Part shown: positions 16,798 through 24,712 of the stretch, in pieces | How the letters are laid out: each line of letters begins with the position of its first letter | Numbering within the stretch: the first letter of the stretch is position 1 | DNA from: Bibersteinia trehalosi | Lineage (GTDB): Bacteria; Pseudomonadota; Gammaproteobacteria; Enterobacterales; Pasteurellaceae | Assembly: GCF_004346205.1 (NCBI RefSeq) | Contig: NZ_SMAM01000006.1 | Location: 1 to 38,838 of the forward strand | DNA: 38,838 nt | Direction of reading: 5' to 3' | The notes under the pieces: model-generated | Seen by the model: only the letters and a program-made list of their open reading frames with translations | Told to the model about the DNA's origin: nothing | The model's database searches: none | Translations under genes and position numbers: made by a program

Positions 16798-18078
16798 TTG
16801 GACAGTATTCCCTTGAGCAGTTTATTTATTGCTCTGGCTATTCTTCTTTTTCTTTCTGCCTTTTTTTCTAGCTCAGAAACAGGGCTGATGTCTTTAAACC
16901 GCTACAAAATGCGCAATCTTGCCAAGCAAGGTAATCGTGGGGCCAAGCAAGCAGAAAAGCTACTTGAGAAAACCGATATTTTGCTTAGTCTCATTTTAAT
17001 TTGTAATAACTTGGTTAATATTGCTGCTTCTGCTATTGCAACCATGATTGGTATGCAACTTTCAGGAGAAGCTGGTGTAGCGATTGCTACCGGATTGCTT
17101 ACCTTTGTGATGTTGGTATTTGCCGAAATTCTGCCGAAAACAATTGCCGCAATTTATCCTGAAAAAGTTGGCTTTTTTGCCAGCTATATCCTTACTCCGC
17201 TTAAAAAATTGTTGCTCCCTGTCGTATTTCTGATGAATTTAATCATCAGTGGGCTCATGAAATTACTGCATATTCGCCGTTCTGAACAAGCAGGTTTAAG
17301 CCCTGAAGAGCTACGTAGTGCGGTGCTAGAAGCGGGTAAATATATTCCAAGTTCGCACCAGGAAATGCTGGTTTCCATTTTAGATATGGAAAAAGTGACG
17401 GTTGATGACATTATGGTCCCCCGAAACGATATTGGCGGCATTGATATTGATGATGATTGGAAAGCAATTATGCGACAGCTCACCGGAGCTGCGCACGCAC
17501 GGGTTGTGATCTACAAAGGCAATATGGATAAAAATATTCTTGGAATGTTACGAGTGCGTGAAGCCTTCCGACTAATGCTTGAACGTAATGAATTTACCAA
17601 AGAGCAGCTCATTCGTGCGGTTGATGAAGTTTATTTTATCCCTGAAGGCACACCATTGAACACGCAGCTTATTAATTTTAAAGAGAATAAAGAACGTATT
17701 GGCTTGGTAGTGGATGAATATGGCGACATTAAAGGACTCATTACGCTTGAAGATATTTTAGAAGAGATTGTGGGGGAATTTACCACCTCTACAGCACCAA
17801 CGCTTGAAGAAGAAGTTAAACCACAATCTGATGGTTCAGTACTGATCGAAGGTTCAGCAAACTTACGAGATCTGAATAAATTATTTGACTGGAATTTGCC
17901 ATTAGATGAGGTCCGTACTTTTAATGGATTAATTTTAGAGCATTTGGAAAAAATCCCCGATGAAGATACGCAATTCATGCTATTAAACCTAAAAGTCACT
18001 GTTTTAGAAGTGGCGGATAATATGGTGAAATTGGCGCGAGTTGAACCAATGTTAGAGGTTGTTGAGCATTCGCATTGA
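16798..18078 (+). CDS. HlyC/CorC-family membrane protein with CNNM and CBS domains (CorB/YfjD-like)
   Basis: Inner membrane protein of 426 residues: N-terminal DUF21/CNNM transmembrane domain (about 1-180) with FSSSETGLMSLNRYKMRNLAKQGN, two CBS domains (about 195-320, IMVPRNDIGGIDID and GLVVDEYGDIKGLITLEDILEEIVGE), and a C-terminal CorC_HlyC domain (about 340-420, DGSVLIEGSANLRDLN). The family is linked to Mg2+/Co2+ transport or efflux; the exact ion is not known here. The start is TTG at 16798, supported by AAGGA at 16784-16788 and by alignment of the N-terminus with E. coli YfjD. Despite the HlyC name in the family title, it is not related to the RTX acyltransferase HlyC. Confidence 0.9.
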   Translation: MDSIPLSSLFIALAILLFLSAFFSSSETGLMSLNRYKMRNLAKQGNRGAKQAEKLLEKTDILLSLILICNNLVNIAASAIATMIGMQLSGEAGVAIATGLLTFVMLVFAEILPKTIAAIYPEKVGFFASYILTPLKKLLLPVVFLMNLIISGLMKLLHIRRSEQAGLSPEELRSAVLEAGKYIPSSHQEMLVSILDMEKVTVDDIMVPRNDIGGIDIDDDWKAIMRQLTGAAHARVVIYKGNMDKNILGMLRVREAFRLMLERNEFTKEQLIRAVDEVYFIPEGTPLNTQLINFKENKERIGLVVDEYGDIKGLITLEDILEEIVGEFTTSTAPTLEEEVKPQSDGSVLIEGSANLRDLNKLFDWNLPLDEVRTFNGLILEHLEKIPDEDTQFMLLNLKVTVLEVADNMVKLARVEPMLEVVEHSH

Positions 18079-18142
18079 TTAGGAAAAAGCGCAATTCATT
18101 TTTAGTTGAAACATCAATGTGTCTGAGCGCAAATCATATTTT

Positions 18143-18176
18143 ATCTCCCCTTATCACAAAGGGGGGATTCTCTTTT
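18143..18176 (+). terminator. Probable terminator after the CorB-like gene
   Basis: ATCTCCCCTT (18143-18152) pairs with AAGGGGGGAT (18159-18168) with one G-T pair, followed by TCTCTTTT. The T run is interrupted, so efficiency is uncertain. An uptake signal core lies further down at 18198-18206. Confidence 0.55.
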
Positions 18177-18219
18177 GTAAAATTCTCATCGGATCAGACC
18201 GCTTGTTACCATTCTTTTT

Positions 18220-18248
18220 TTGCCGTTCTGACTGCTTTCAGGTAAAAT
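18220..18248 (+). promoter_or_regulatory. Candidate promoter of ispB
   Basis: TTGCCG (18220-18225), a 17-base spacer, and TAAAAT (18243-18248), positioned 34 bases before the ispB ATG. Spacing is ideal and both boxes match the sigma-70 consensus at 4-5 of 6 positions. Confidence 0.55.
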
Positions 18249-18282
18249 CTACGGTTATTTTCTATCGTAAACACAAAAATCA

Positions 18283-19266
18283 ATGACTAGCCAACTCTCT
18301 CTCGAACAAATTGCGATGCTTGCTCAAAGTGATATGCAAGCAGTCGATCAAGCCATTCTTGCCCAACTGAATTCTGAAGTGGTGCTGATTAATCAGCTAG
18401 GGCATTATATTATTGCGGGTGGTGGCAAACGTATTCGTCCGTTAATTGCTGTGCTTGCGGCAAGAGCTTTGGGATATCAAGGGCAAGATCATATTACATC
18501 AGCAGCGTTTATTGAGTTTGTACATACTGCAACTCTTCTACACGATGATGTGGTTGATGAATCAGATAAACGTCGTGGGCGTGATACAGCAAATGCGGTA
18601 TTTGGTAATGCAGCAAGCGTACTCGTCGGCGATTTTATCTACACTCGTGCTTTCCAAATGATGGCAAGTTTGCAATCCCTTGCAATGCTGAAAGTCATGT
18701 CAGATGCGACCAATGTGATTTCTGAAGGTGAAGTACAGCAATTGATGAATGTCAATGATCCGAATACAACCGAAGAAAACTATATGATGGTGATCTACTG
18801 TAAGACTGCTCGCCTATTTGAGGCGGCAACACAATGTGCAGCGATTGTAGCAAATGCTAATGAAAACCAAATTGAAGCAATGAAAATGTATGGGCGCTAT
18901 CTCGGTACCGCATTCCAGCTAGTTGATGATGTGTTAGATTATTCTGCCAATGCGGAGAAATTGGGTAAAAACGTGGGTGATGATTGGGTAGAAGGTAAGC
19001 CAACATTGCCATTGCTACATGCAATGCGACATGGCACGGAAAGCCAAGCAGAATTGATTCGCTACGCCATTGAAAACGGTGGTGAACGTGAAAAAATTGG
19101 CGAAGTGTTAGCGATTATGGCAGAAAATAAATCGCTTGATTACGCCATGCAAAAGGCTCGTGAAGAAGCCCAAAAAGCAGTGGATTGCTTAAAAGATTTA
19201 CCTGAAAGTGATTATAAACAAGCCTTGATCTCGCTGGCATATTTGTCGGTGGATCGTTCTTATTAA
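18283..19266 (+). CDS. ispB: Octaprenyl diphosphate synthase
   Basis: Elongates farnesyl diphosphate with isopentenyl diphosphate to make the side chain of ubiquinone and menaquinone. The 327-residue trans-prenyltransferase carries GGGKRIRP, the first aspartate-rich motif HDDVVDESD (D88, D89, D92) and the second, VDDVLDY (D215, D216, D219), both binding diphosphate through Mg2+. The N-terminus (QLNSEVVLINQLGHYI) aligns with E. coli IspB. No clear Shine-Dalgarno sequence precedes the ATG; the promoter candidate at 18220-18248 gives a leader of about 30 bases. The chain length product is inferred from family resemblance. Confidence 0.94.
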   Translation: MTSQLSLEQIAMLAQSDMQAVDQAILAQLNSEVVLINQLGHYIIAGGGKRIRPLIAVLAARALGYQGQDHITSAAFIEFVHTATLLHDDVVDESDKRRGRDTANAVFGNAASVLVGDFIYTRAFQMMASLQSLAMLKVMSDATNVISEGEVQQLMNVNDPNTTEENYMMVIYCKTARLFEAATQCAAIVANANENQIEAMKMYGRYLGTAFQLVDDVLDYSANAEKLGKNVGDDWVEGKPTLPLLHAMRHGTESQAELIRYAIENGGEREKIGEVLAIMAENKSLDYAMQKAREEAQKAVDCLKDLPESDYKQALISLAYLSVDRSY

Positions 19267-19286
19267 TCTGCTAAATTGAATTATTT

Positions 19287-19350
19287 GTAGGGGCGAATGA
19301 TATTCACCCTAAATAAAAATGGATATTGGGCGAATGACATTCGCCCCTAT
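19287..19350 (+). repeat. REP-like palindromes, copy 2 (nested double element)
   Basis: TAGGGGCGAATG (19288-19299) is the exact inverse complement of CATTCGCCCCTA (19338-19349). Each arm is also part of a smaller hairpin (GGCGAATGATATTCACC and GGGCGAATGACATTCGCCC). The element fills the gap between ispB and queH and reaches to 8 bases before the queH start. Confidence 0.75.
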
Positions 19351-19357
19351 AATAAAA

Positions 19358-20104
19358 ATGACTGAACAAAATCAACAACCCATTGAACATATTCAAAGTG
19401 TGCGAGCAAGACGCCGTGCACAAAATCAAAAAAAAGATCCTAATGCCCCTTTTGTGCGTCCAAAATTAGAATTACCAAATGGGCATAACAAATTACTGCT
19501 TCACTCTTGCTGTGCACCTTGCTCAGGTGAAGTGATGGAAGCCATTCATGCATCAGGGATTGAATTTACGATTTATTTCTATAATCCGAATATCCACCCA
19601 CTGAAAGAGTATCTAATCCGCAAGGAAGAAAATATTCGCTTTGCTGAAAAGTGGGGTATTCCGTTTATTGATTTAGATGATGACTACGAAAACGACCGCA
19701 AAGAGTGGTTTAAAAAAGCCAAAGGTATGGAATGGGAACCTGAACGTGGTATCCGCTGCACAATGTGCTTTGATATGCGTTTTGAAAAAGCAGCGGAATA
19801 TGCCCATAATAATGGTTTTCCAGTCTTTACCAGTTGTTTAGGGATTTCTCGTTGGAAAGATATGAATCAAATTAACGACTGTGGACATCGTGCAGCTGCC
19901 AAATATGATGATGTAGTTTATTGGGACTACAATTGGCGCAAAGGCGGCGGATCGCAGCGTATGATTGAAATCAGTAAGCGAGAGCGTTTCTATCAACAAG
20001 AGTATTGTGGTTGCGTATATTCATTGCGTGATACTAATAAATGGCGGTTAGAAACAGGGCGTGAGCGGATTGAAATTGGGAAACTTTATTATTCACCAGA
20101 TTAA
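19358..20104 (+). CDS. queH: Epoxyqueuosine reductase QueH
   Basis: Catalyses the last step of queuosine synthesis in tRNA, reduction of epoxyqueuosine, as the non-orthologous alternative to QueG. The product is 248 residues of the DUF208/QueH family: [10 protein letters not shown] near residue 48, then [29 protein letters not shown], and EYCGCVYS near the C-terminus. These cysteine pairs match the family's Fe-S and metal sites. The frame is open from 19319, but those codons lie inside the REP-like element, and the family starts near MTEQNQQP, so 19358 is chosen. No good ribosome binding site is visible. A short hairpin with T run follows (20111-20130). Confidence 0.92.
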   Translation: MTEQNQQPIEHIQSVRARRRAQNQKKDPNAPFVRPKLELPNGHNKLLLHSCCAPCSGEVMEAIHASGIEFTIYFYNPNIHPLKEYLIRKEENIRFAEKWGIPFIDLDDDYENDRKEWFKKAKGMEWEPERGIRCTMCFDMRFEKAAEYAHNNGFPVFTSCLGISRWKDMNQINDCGHRAAAKYDDVVYWDYNWRKGGGSQRMIEISKRERFYQQEYCGCVYSLRDTNKWRLETGRERIEIGKLYYSPD

Positions 20105-20110
20105 ACAGAG

Positions 20111-20130
20111 AACCACAAACGGTGGTTTTT
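20111..20130 (+). terminator. Probable terminator after queH
   Basis: AACCAC (20111-20116), loop AAACG, GTGGTT (20122-20127), then TTT. The stem is only 6 bp, so the call is tentative. Confidence 0.5.
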
Positions 20131-20153
20131 AATCTATTTTTTGCAAAATACAT

Positions 20154-20203
20154 TGTAGGGGCGTACTGCGTACGTCCGTGGACGCAAGCATTGCGTCCCT
20201 ACA
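20154..20203 (+). repeat. REP-like palindrome, copy 3
   Basis: TGTAGGGGCGTACTGCGTACG at the left is matched by an inverted GACGCAAGCATTGCGTCCCTACA at the right. The outer arms TGTAGGG and CCCTACA pair, and each half can form its own hairpin (CGTACTGCGTACG; GACGCAAGCATTGCGTC). It lies between queH and fabD. Confidence 0.75.
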
Positions 20204-20244
20204 TATGAACATCATTCATATTCAAATTTAAAAAGGAAAAAACA

Positions 20245-21180
20245 ATGTCAAAATTCGCGATGGTTTTCCCAGGGCAAGGCTCACAAGCGGTTGGTATGCT
20301 TGCAGATCTTGCTCCTCTTTATCCAGTGGTAGAAGAAACCTTCCAACAAGCAAGCCAAGTGCTTGGCTATGATTTATGGGATTTAGTGCAAAATGGTACG
20401 GCTGAAGATTTAGGTCAAACTCATCGTACTCAACCCGCGCTCCTTGCGGCAAGTGTTGCATTATTTCGCATTTGGCAACAGAAATTCCCTGAACAAAAAC
20501 CGTCTGTAATGGCAGGGCATAGCTTAGGTGAATATTCAGCTCTGGTTTGTGCTGGTGTATTGGATTTCCAAGATGCAATTAAATTAGTGGAATTGCGTGG
20601 TAACGCAATGCAAGAAGCTGTGCCAGCAGGTAGTGGTGCAATGTATGCCATTATCGGTTTAGATAATGAGGGTATTATCAAAGCCTGTGAACAGGCGGCA
20701 AGTGAAACAGGTGAAGTAGTTTCAGCGGTAAACTTCAACTCACCGGGGCAAGTGGTCATTGCTGGCACGAAAACGGCAGCAGAACGTGCAGGTGCATTAT
20801 GTAAAGAAGCTGGAGCAAAACGTGCATTACCATTGGCGGTAAGCGTACCTTCACACTGTGCATTAATGAAACCAGCAGCAGATAAACTCGCTGAGGCGTT
20901 AGTTTCTTTAACATTAAATGCACCACAAATCCCTGTTATTAATAATGTGGATGTGCAAGAAGAAACGAATCCTGCAAATATCCGCTTAGCCTTAGTTCGC
21001 CAACTTTACAGCCCTGTGCGTTGGACAGAAACAGTAGAAAAAATGGCGAAAGAAGGCATTACAACGTTATATGAAATCGGGCCGGGTAAAGTATTAACTG
21101 GTTTAACTTCTCGTATTATGAAAGAATTAAATGCGAAAGCGGTGAATGACGTGGCTTCATTTGACGCAGTAGAATTTTAA
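20245..21180 (+). CDS. fabD: Malonyl-CoA:ACP transacylase
   Basis: Transfers malonyl groups from CoA to acyl carrier protein for fatty acid elongation. The 311 residues contain FPGQGSQ at the N-terminus, the active-site GHSLGEYSALVCAG with Ser93, the catalytic histidine in SVPSHCALMKPAA (H204), and GPGKVLTGL near the end. AAAAAGGA lies 7-12 bases upstream of the ATG. fabG follows, separated by a REP-like repeat; fabH and acpP are not next to it in this window, unlike the E. coli cluster. An exact uptake signal lies inside the gene at 20283-20291. Confidence 0.97.
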   Translation: MSKFAMVFPGQGSQAVGMLADLAPLYPVVEETFQQASQVLGYDLWDLVQNGTAEDLGQTHRTQPALLAASVALFRIWQQKFPEQKPSVMAGHSLGEYSALVCAGVLDFQDAIKLVELRGNAMQEAVPAGSGAMYAIIGLDNEGIIKACEQAASETGEVVSAVNFNSPGQVVIAGTKTAAERAGALCKEAGAKRALPLAVSVPSHCALMKPAADKLAEALVSLTLNAPQIPVINNVDVQEETNPANIRLALVRQLYSPVRWTETVEKMAKEGITTLYEIGPGKVLTGLTSRIMKELNAKAVNDVASFDAVEF

Positions 21181-21211
21181 TACGGGCTAATGCCCATTGT
21201 TTAATGAAGAT

Positions 21212-21263
21212 TGTAGGGGCGTATTGCATGCGCCTACGGACGTACGCAGTATAACCCTGCAAT
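21212..21263 (+). repeat. REP-like palindrome, copy 4
   Basis: TGTAGGGGCGTATTGCATGCGCC followed by TACGGACGTACGCAGTATAACCCTGCA. It shares its first 11 bases with copy 3 and has the same bipartite layout, but the right arm has diverged. It lies between fabD and fabG. Confidence 0.7.
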
Positions 21264-21286
21264 TTTATCAAAATAGGAAAGAAAAA

Positions 21287-22015
21287 ATGCAAAATAAAAT
21301 CGCATTAGTAACAGGCGCAACACGTGGTATTGGGAAAGCGATTGCTGAAGAATTAATCGCGAAAGGTGCTTTTGTTATCGGCACCGCAACCAGCGAAAAA
21401 GGCGCAGAATCTATCTCTGCCTATTTAGGCGAAAAAGGTAAAGGCTTGGTACTTAACGTAACCGATGAAACCTCTATTGAGCAAGCATTAAAAGCCATCA
21501 AAGAGCAGTTTGGCGACATTGATATTTTAGTTAATAACGCAGGGATTACGCGTGATAATCTGTTAATGCGAATGAAAGATGATGAGTGGTTTGACATTAT
21601 GCAAACTAACTTAACTTCCGTTTATCGCCTATCAAAAGCGGTAATGCGTTCAATGATGAAAAAACGTTTCGGTCGTATTATTTCTATTGGCTCGGTCGTT
21701 GGTTCAATGGGTAACCCAGGACAAGCGAACTACTGTGCGGCAAAAGCAGGTGTGATCGGCTTTTCTAAATCACTTGCCAAAGAGGTGGCAAGTCGTGGTA
21801 TTACGGTAAATGTTGTAGCTCCGGGTTTTATTGCCACTGATATGACGGATGAGCTAAACGAAGAACAACGGAATGTGATTTTAAGCCAGATTCCATCTGG
21901 TGAATTAGGTTCTCCGTCTGATATTGCCAAAGCTGTCGCTTTCTTAGCATCTGAAGATGCCCGTTATATCAACGGTGAAACGCTACATGTTAATGGCGGC
22001 TTATACATGAGCTAG
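21287..22015 (+). CDS. fabG: 3-oxoacyl-ACP reductase
   Basis: NADPH-dependent reductase of the fatty acid elongation cycle. From the ATG at 21287 the protein is 242 residues (E. coli 244). Short-chain dehydrogenase features: TGATRGIG cofactor loop (9-16), NNAG (83-86), and the catalytic Ser136, Tyr149 and Lys153 in ISIGS and YCAAK. The C-terminal GGLYM agrees with FabG. The frame is open from 21197, but those codons run through the REP-like repeat; AGGAAAG precedes the chosen ATG. Likely transcribed with fabD. Confidence 0.97.
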   Translation: MQNKIALVTGATRGIGKAIAEELIAKGAFVIGTATSEKGAESISAYLGEKGKGLVLNVTDETSIEQALKAIKEQFGDIDILVNNAGITRDNLLMRMKDDEWFDIMQTNLTSVYRLSKAVMRSMMKKRFGRIISIGSVVGSMGNPGQANYCAAKAGVIGFSKSLAKEVASRGITVNVVAPGFIATDMTDELNEEQRNVILSQIPSGELGSPSDIAKAVAFLASEDARYINGETLHVNGGLYMS

Positions 22016-22028
22016 ATAATTTTGAAGA

Positions 22029-22076
22029 GGTCGGATTTTGTAAAATATAACTAAAATCCGACCGCTTGTTTTTTTA
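22029..22076 (+). terminator. Terminator after fabG with uptake signal
   Basis: GGTCGGATTTT (22029-22039) pairs with AAAATCCGACC (22053-22063); the uptake signal ACCGCTTGT (22061-22069) overlaps the 3' arm and is followed by a T run. Confidence 0.8.
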
Positions 22077-22151
22077 GGTTTTACCTATTTTGAGTTTGCG
22101 GATAGTGTTTATCCGAGAGGATAACGTGTTTTACATTATGGAGAAGTGTGT

Positions 22152-23450
22152 ATGACCAAAAATACATTTGTGGTCGGCTTTATGCTATTTGCCATTTTCT
22201 TTGGAGCGGGTAACTTAATCTTTCCTCCAAAACTTGGTTTGGACAGTGGCGTGGAATTTTTACCATCCATTATTGGCTTTGTAGCAACTGGTGTTGGTTT
22301 GCCGTTGTTGGGGATTGCTGTGAGCGGGTATTATCAAGGTGGCTATAAAGAAGCCTTGAGTCAGAATGTGCACCCTTATTTCTCACTGATTTTTTTAATG
22401 GTGATCTATCTCACAATTGGGCCTTTTTTTGCTATTCCGCGCACGGGCGCAACGGCTTATCAAATGGCAATCTTACCATTTAGCGGCGAGAGTAATGCCG
22501 TATCGTTATTTTTATTCACCTTAGTTTATTATCTTATTGCCGTATGGTTTAGTTTAAATCCATCTAAAGTGGTGGCGCGTATTGGTTCAATTTTAACCCC
22601 TGTACTATTAATTGCGATTCTTGCTTTAGTGGTTAAAGCATTCTTTTTGTTAGATGGTGATAATCTACAACAAGCTAGTCAATTAGAATCACCGTTTTTT
22701 AATGGTATTGTTGAAGGCTACCTGACCATGGATGCGCTTGCTTCTATCACTTTCTCTGTTATTGTGATTAAAGCGATTAAGGCACGGGGTAATCATGGCA
22801 GTGCATTATTAAAGCAAACTGCAATTGCTGGGATTATTGCCGCGGTAGCGTTAGGAGCAATTTATATCGCTTTAGCTTGGATTGGTAATCGCTATCCAAT
22901 TAGTGCGGAGACTTTAGACGAGTTAAATGCAAAAGGACAAAATATTGGTACATTTATTTTAAATAGTGTGGCAAGCGATACCTTTGGCGATTTTGGACGC
23001 TCATTATTAGGGATTATTGTAACACTCGCGTGTTTAACCACTTCAATTGGGTTGATCGTGACTACAAGTGAATACTTCCATGAGGTATTTCCGAAAATTC
23101 GCTACCGCGTGTATGTGTTAATTTTTTCACTGATTAGCTTTATCATCGCTAACCAAGGGCTTGATTTTGTGATTTCAAAATCAGTGCCTGTGCTTTTAGT
23201 GTTATATCCTATTGCAATTACTGTCATTTTCTTAATGTTGATCAACATCTTTATTAAATTATCGCCAATCGCACAGCGTTTACCGCTCGCTTTGGTCACC
23301 ATTGTTGCGATTTTATCGGTTTCAGGTGTAGAAATGATGAATAGCCTACCGCTGAAAGACATTTCAATGGAATGGTTACCTTTCGCTGGCGCTGGCTTTT
23401 TAGTGGGCTACTTGCTCTCTAAGTGTCGCGTTTTATCTCAGGAGTCATAA
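22152..23450 (+). CDS. brnQ: Branched-chain amino acid transport protein BrnQ
   Basis: Cation-coupled symporter for leucine, isoleucine and valine in the inner membrane (LIVCS family). The 432 residues have about twelve hydrophobic helices and the family N-terminus GFMLFAIFFGAGNLIFPPKLG, plus TIGPFFAIPRTGATAY and YLTMDALASITFSVIVI. The start is ATG 22152, since GGAG (22140-22143) lies 8 bases upstream; an in-frame GTG at 22146 is too close to it. The stop overlaps the next gene's ATG (TAATG), an unusual coupling to a mechanosensitive channel. Confidence 0.95.
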   Translation: MTKNTFVVGFMLFAIFFGAGNLIFPPKLGLDSGVEFLPSIIGFVATGVGLPLLGIAVSGYYQGGYKEALSQNVHPYFSLIFLMVIYLTIGPFFAIPRTGATAYQMAILPFSGESNAVSLFLFTLVYYLIAVWFSLNPSKVVARIGSILTPVLLIAILALVVKAFFLLDGDNLQQASQLESPFFNGIVEGYLTMDALASITFSVIVIKAIKARGNHGSALLKQTAIAGIIAAVALGAIYIALAWIGNRYPISAETLDELNAKGQNIGTFILNSVASDTFGDFGRSLLGIIVTLACLTTSIGLIVTTSEYFHEVFPKIRYRVYVLIFSLISFIIANQGLDFVISKSVPVLLVLYPIAITVIFLMLINIFIKLSPIAQRLPLALVTIVAILSVSGVEMMNSLPLKDISMEWLPFAGAGFLVGYLLSKCRVLSQES

Positions 23451-24361
23451 TGTCAGAACCCGTTGAGCAAGCTGCTGCCGAGCTAGATTTACAGGCAGAG
23501 GCCGTAAAAATTATCGAAACTGTTGAAAATAGTAGTTTAGAAAGTATTCTGCAAGAATGGATTATTCCTTATGGTACTAAGCTGCTTTTAGCTATCGCTA
23601 TTTTTTTCATCGGCAGATATATTGCACGTTTTGTTAGCCGTTTACTCGGTAAGGCAGTTTTAGCCTCTAGTAAAGATGAAATGTTGCAAAGCTTTGTCAC
23701 TTCTATCAGTTATTTCTTATTTTTACTGATTACGGTCATTGCTGCACTTTCGCAGCTTGGCATCAACACTAGTTCATTAGTGGCATTGATTGGTGCAGCG
23801 GGTTTAGCGATCGGGTTGGCATTACAAAACTCTATGCAGAATTTTGCTGCTGGTGTCATGATCCTTATTTTCAAACCTTTTAAAAAAGGTGATTTTATTG
23901 AAGCCGCAGATGTCGCGGGCAAAGTTGAGCAAATGGGATTATTGATGTTAGAGCTACGCACTAATGATAATAAAACTATCTTGGTGCCGAATGGCAAAGT
24001 GTTTGCCGATAGTATTACAAACTATTCGCGTAATGAGATTCGCCGTATTGATTTTATTTTTGATATTAGCTATGACTCGGATATTGCTCAAGCGAAACAA
24101 ATTATTGAACGTGTTTTTGCTGAAGATGAAAATGTCTTGGACTATCCTGAAGCGAGTGTTGCTGTTGGTGCATTAGCTTCTAGCAGCGTACAATTATTTG
24201 CCCGCCCTTGGGTGAGAACAAATCAGTATGTGCCGACACAGTTTGCTTTACTTGAAAAAGTAAAATTAGAGTTTGATAAAGCAGGGATTAGTATTCCATA
24301 TAACCAGCTGGATTTACATTTGCCTGATAACCAGTCGATTAAAATTGAAACGCGACCTTAA
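23450..24361 (+). CDS. mscS: Small-conductance mechanosensitive channel, MscS family
   Basis: Inner membrane channel that opens on membrane tension to release solutes after osmotic downshift. The 303 residues show an N-terminal extension, three transmembrane helices (about 45-165), the pore-lining helix GAAGLAIGLALQNSMQNFAAG, then the cytoplasmic beta domain with FKPFKKGDFIEAADVAGKVEQMGLLMLELRTNDNK split over the MscS signature and PNGKVFADSITNYSRN. The ATG at 23450 overlaps the brnQ stop and has AGGAG at 23440-23444. The gene ends in a strong terminator (24378-24414). Confidence 0.92.
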   Translation: MSEPVEQAAAELDLQAEAVKIIETVENSSLESILQEWIIPYGTKLLLAIAIFFIGRYIARFVSRLLGKAVLASSKDEMLQSFVTSISYFLFLLITVIAALSQLGINTSSLVALIGAAGLAIGLALQNSMQNFAAGVMILIFKPFKKGDFIEAADVAGKVEQMGLLMLELRTNDNKTILVPNGKVFADSITNYSRNEIRRIDFIFDISYDSDIAQAKQIIERVFAEDENVLDYPEASVAVGALASSSVQLFARPWVRTNQYVPTQFALLEKVKLEFDKAGISIPYNQLDLHLPDNQSIKIETRP

Positions 24362-24365
24362 GTTC

Positions 24366-24414
24366 ACAAGCGGTCAAAAAAGCGGAATTTTTTGCAAATT
24401 CCGCTTTTGTTTTT
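24366..24414 (+). terminator. Uptake signal and terminator after mscS
   Basis: The uptake signal ACAAGCGGTC (24366-24375) is followed by AAAAGCGGAATTT (24378-24390) paired perfectly with AAATTCCGCTTTT (24396-24408), then GTTTTT. Confidence 0.9.
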
Positions 24415-24712
24415 CATGAAAAACCCTACTTTTTACCTTTCTATTCCTTGTTGAAAATGCCATAATACAGCGTTTTTCTGTCTTTCAGAACGGGCAACCG
24501 TCTTTGCAAAAAATAGGCAGAAAGCACCCGCTTGTATCGGGTATAAATATGCAAGCTAAGCATTGATATGCAGTCGAAAATTGAGTGTAAGACATAGAAA
24601 GCTTGGCATAAAAACATGATACATTCCCTTAGACAGTCGAGAGATTGACTTGCGAATATTCAAGAAACCAAAGGGAAGTTGATAAATCAAAACAATAAAA
24701 TGAGAAAACACA
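24415..24712 (+). promoter_or_regulatory. rne leader region, non-coding
   Basis: About 300 bases without a credible gene precede rne. A candidate -10 CATAAT lies at 24461-24466, with only a weak -35. Downstream are small hairpins: TTCTG/CAGAA around 24475-24489 and ACCCG/CGGGT around 24528-24544. In E. coli, rne has a long structured 5' leader through which RNase E controls its own mRNA; the length and structure here are compatible with this, but the sequence does not prove it. Confidence 0.4.

Noticed and set aside
16798-18078. HlyC/CorC family name considered as an RTX toxin acyltransferase
   Set aside because: The protein has CNNM and CBS domains and membrane helices; it is the CorB/YfjD type, unrelated to the acyltransferase. 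No RTX acyltransferase is present, which fits an adhesin/protease cargo rather than a pore-forming toxin.
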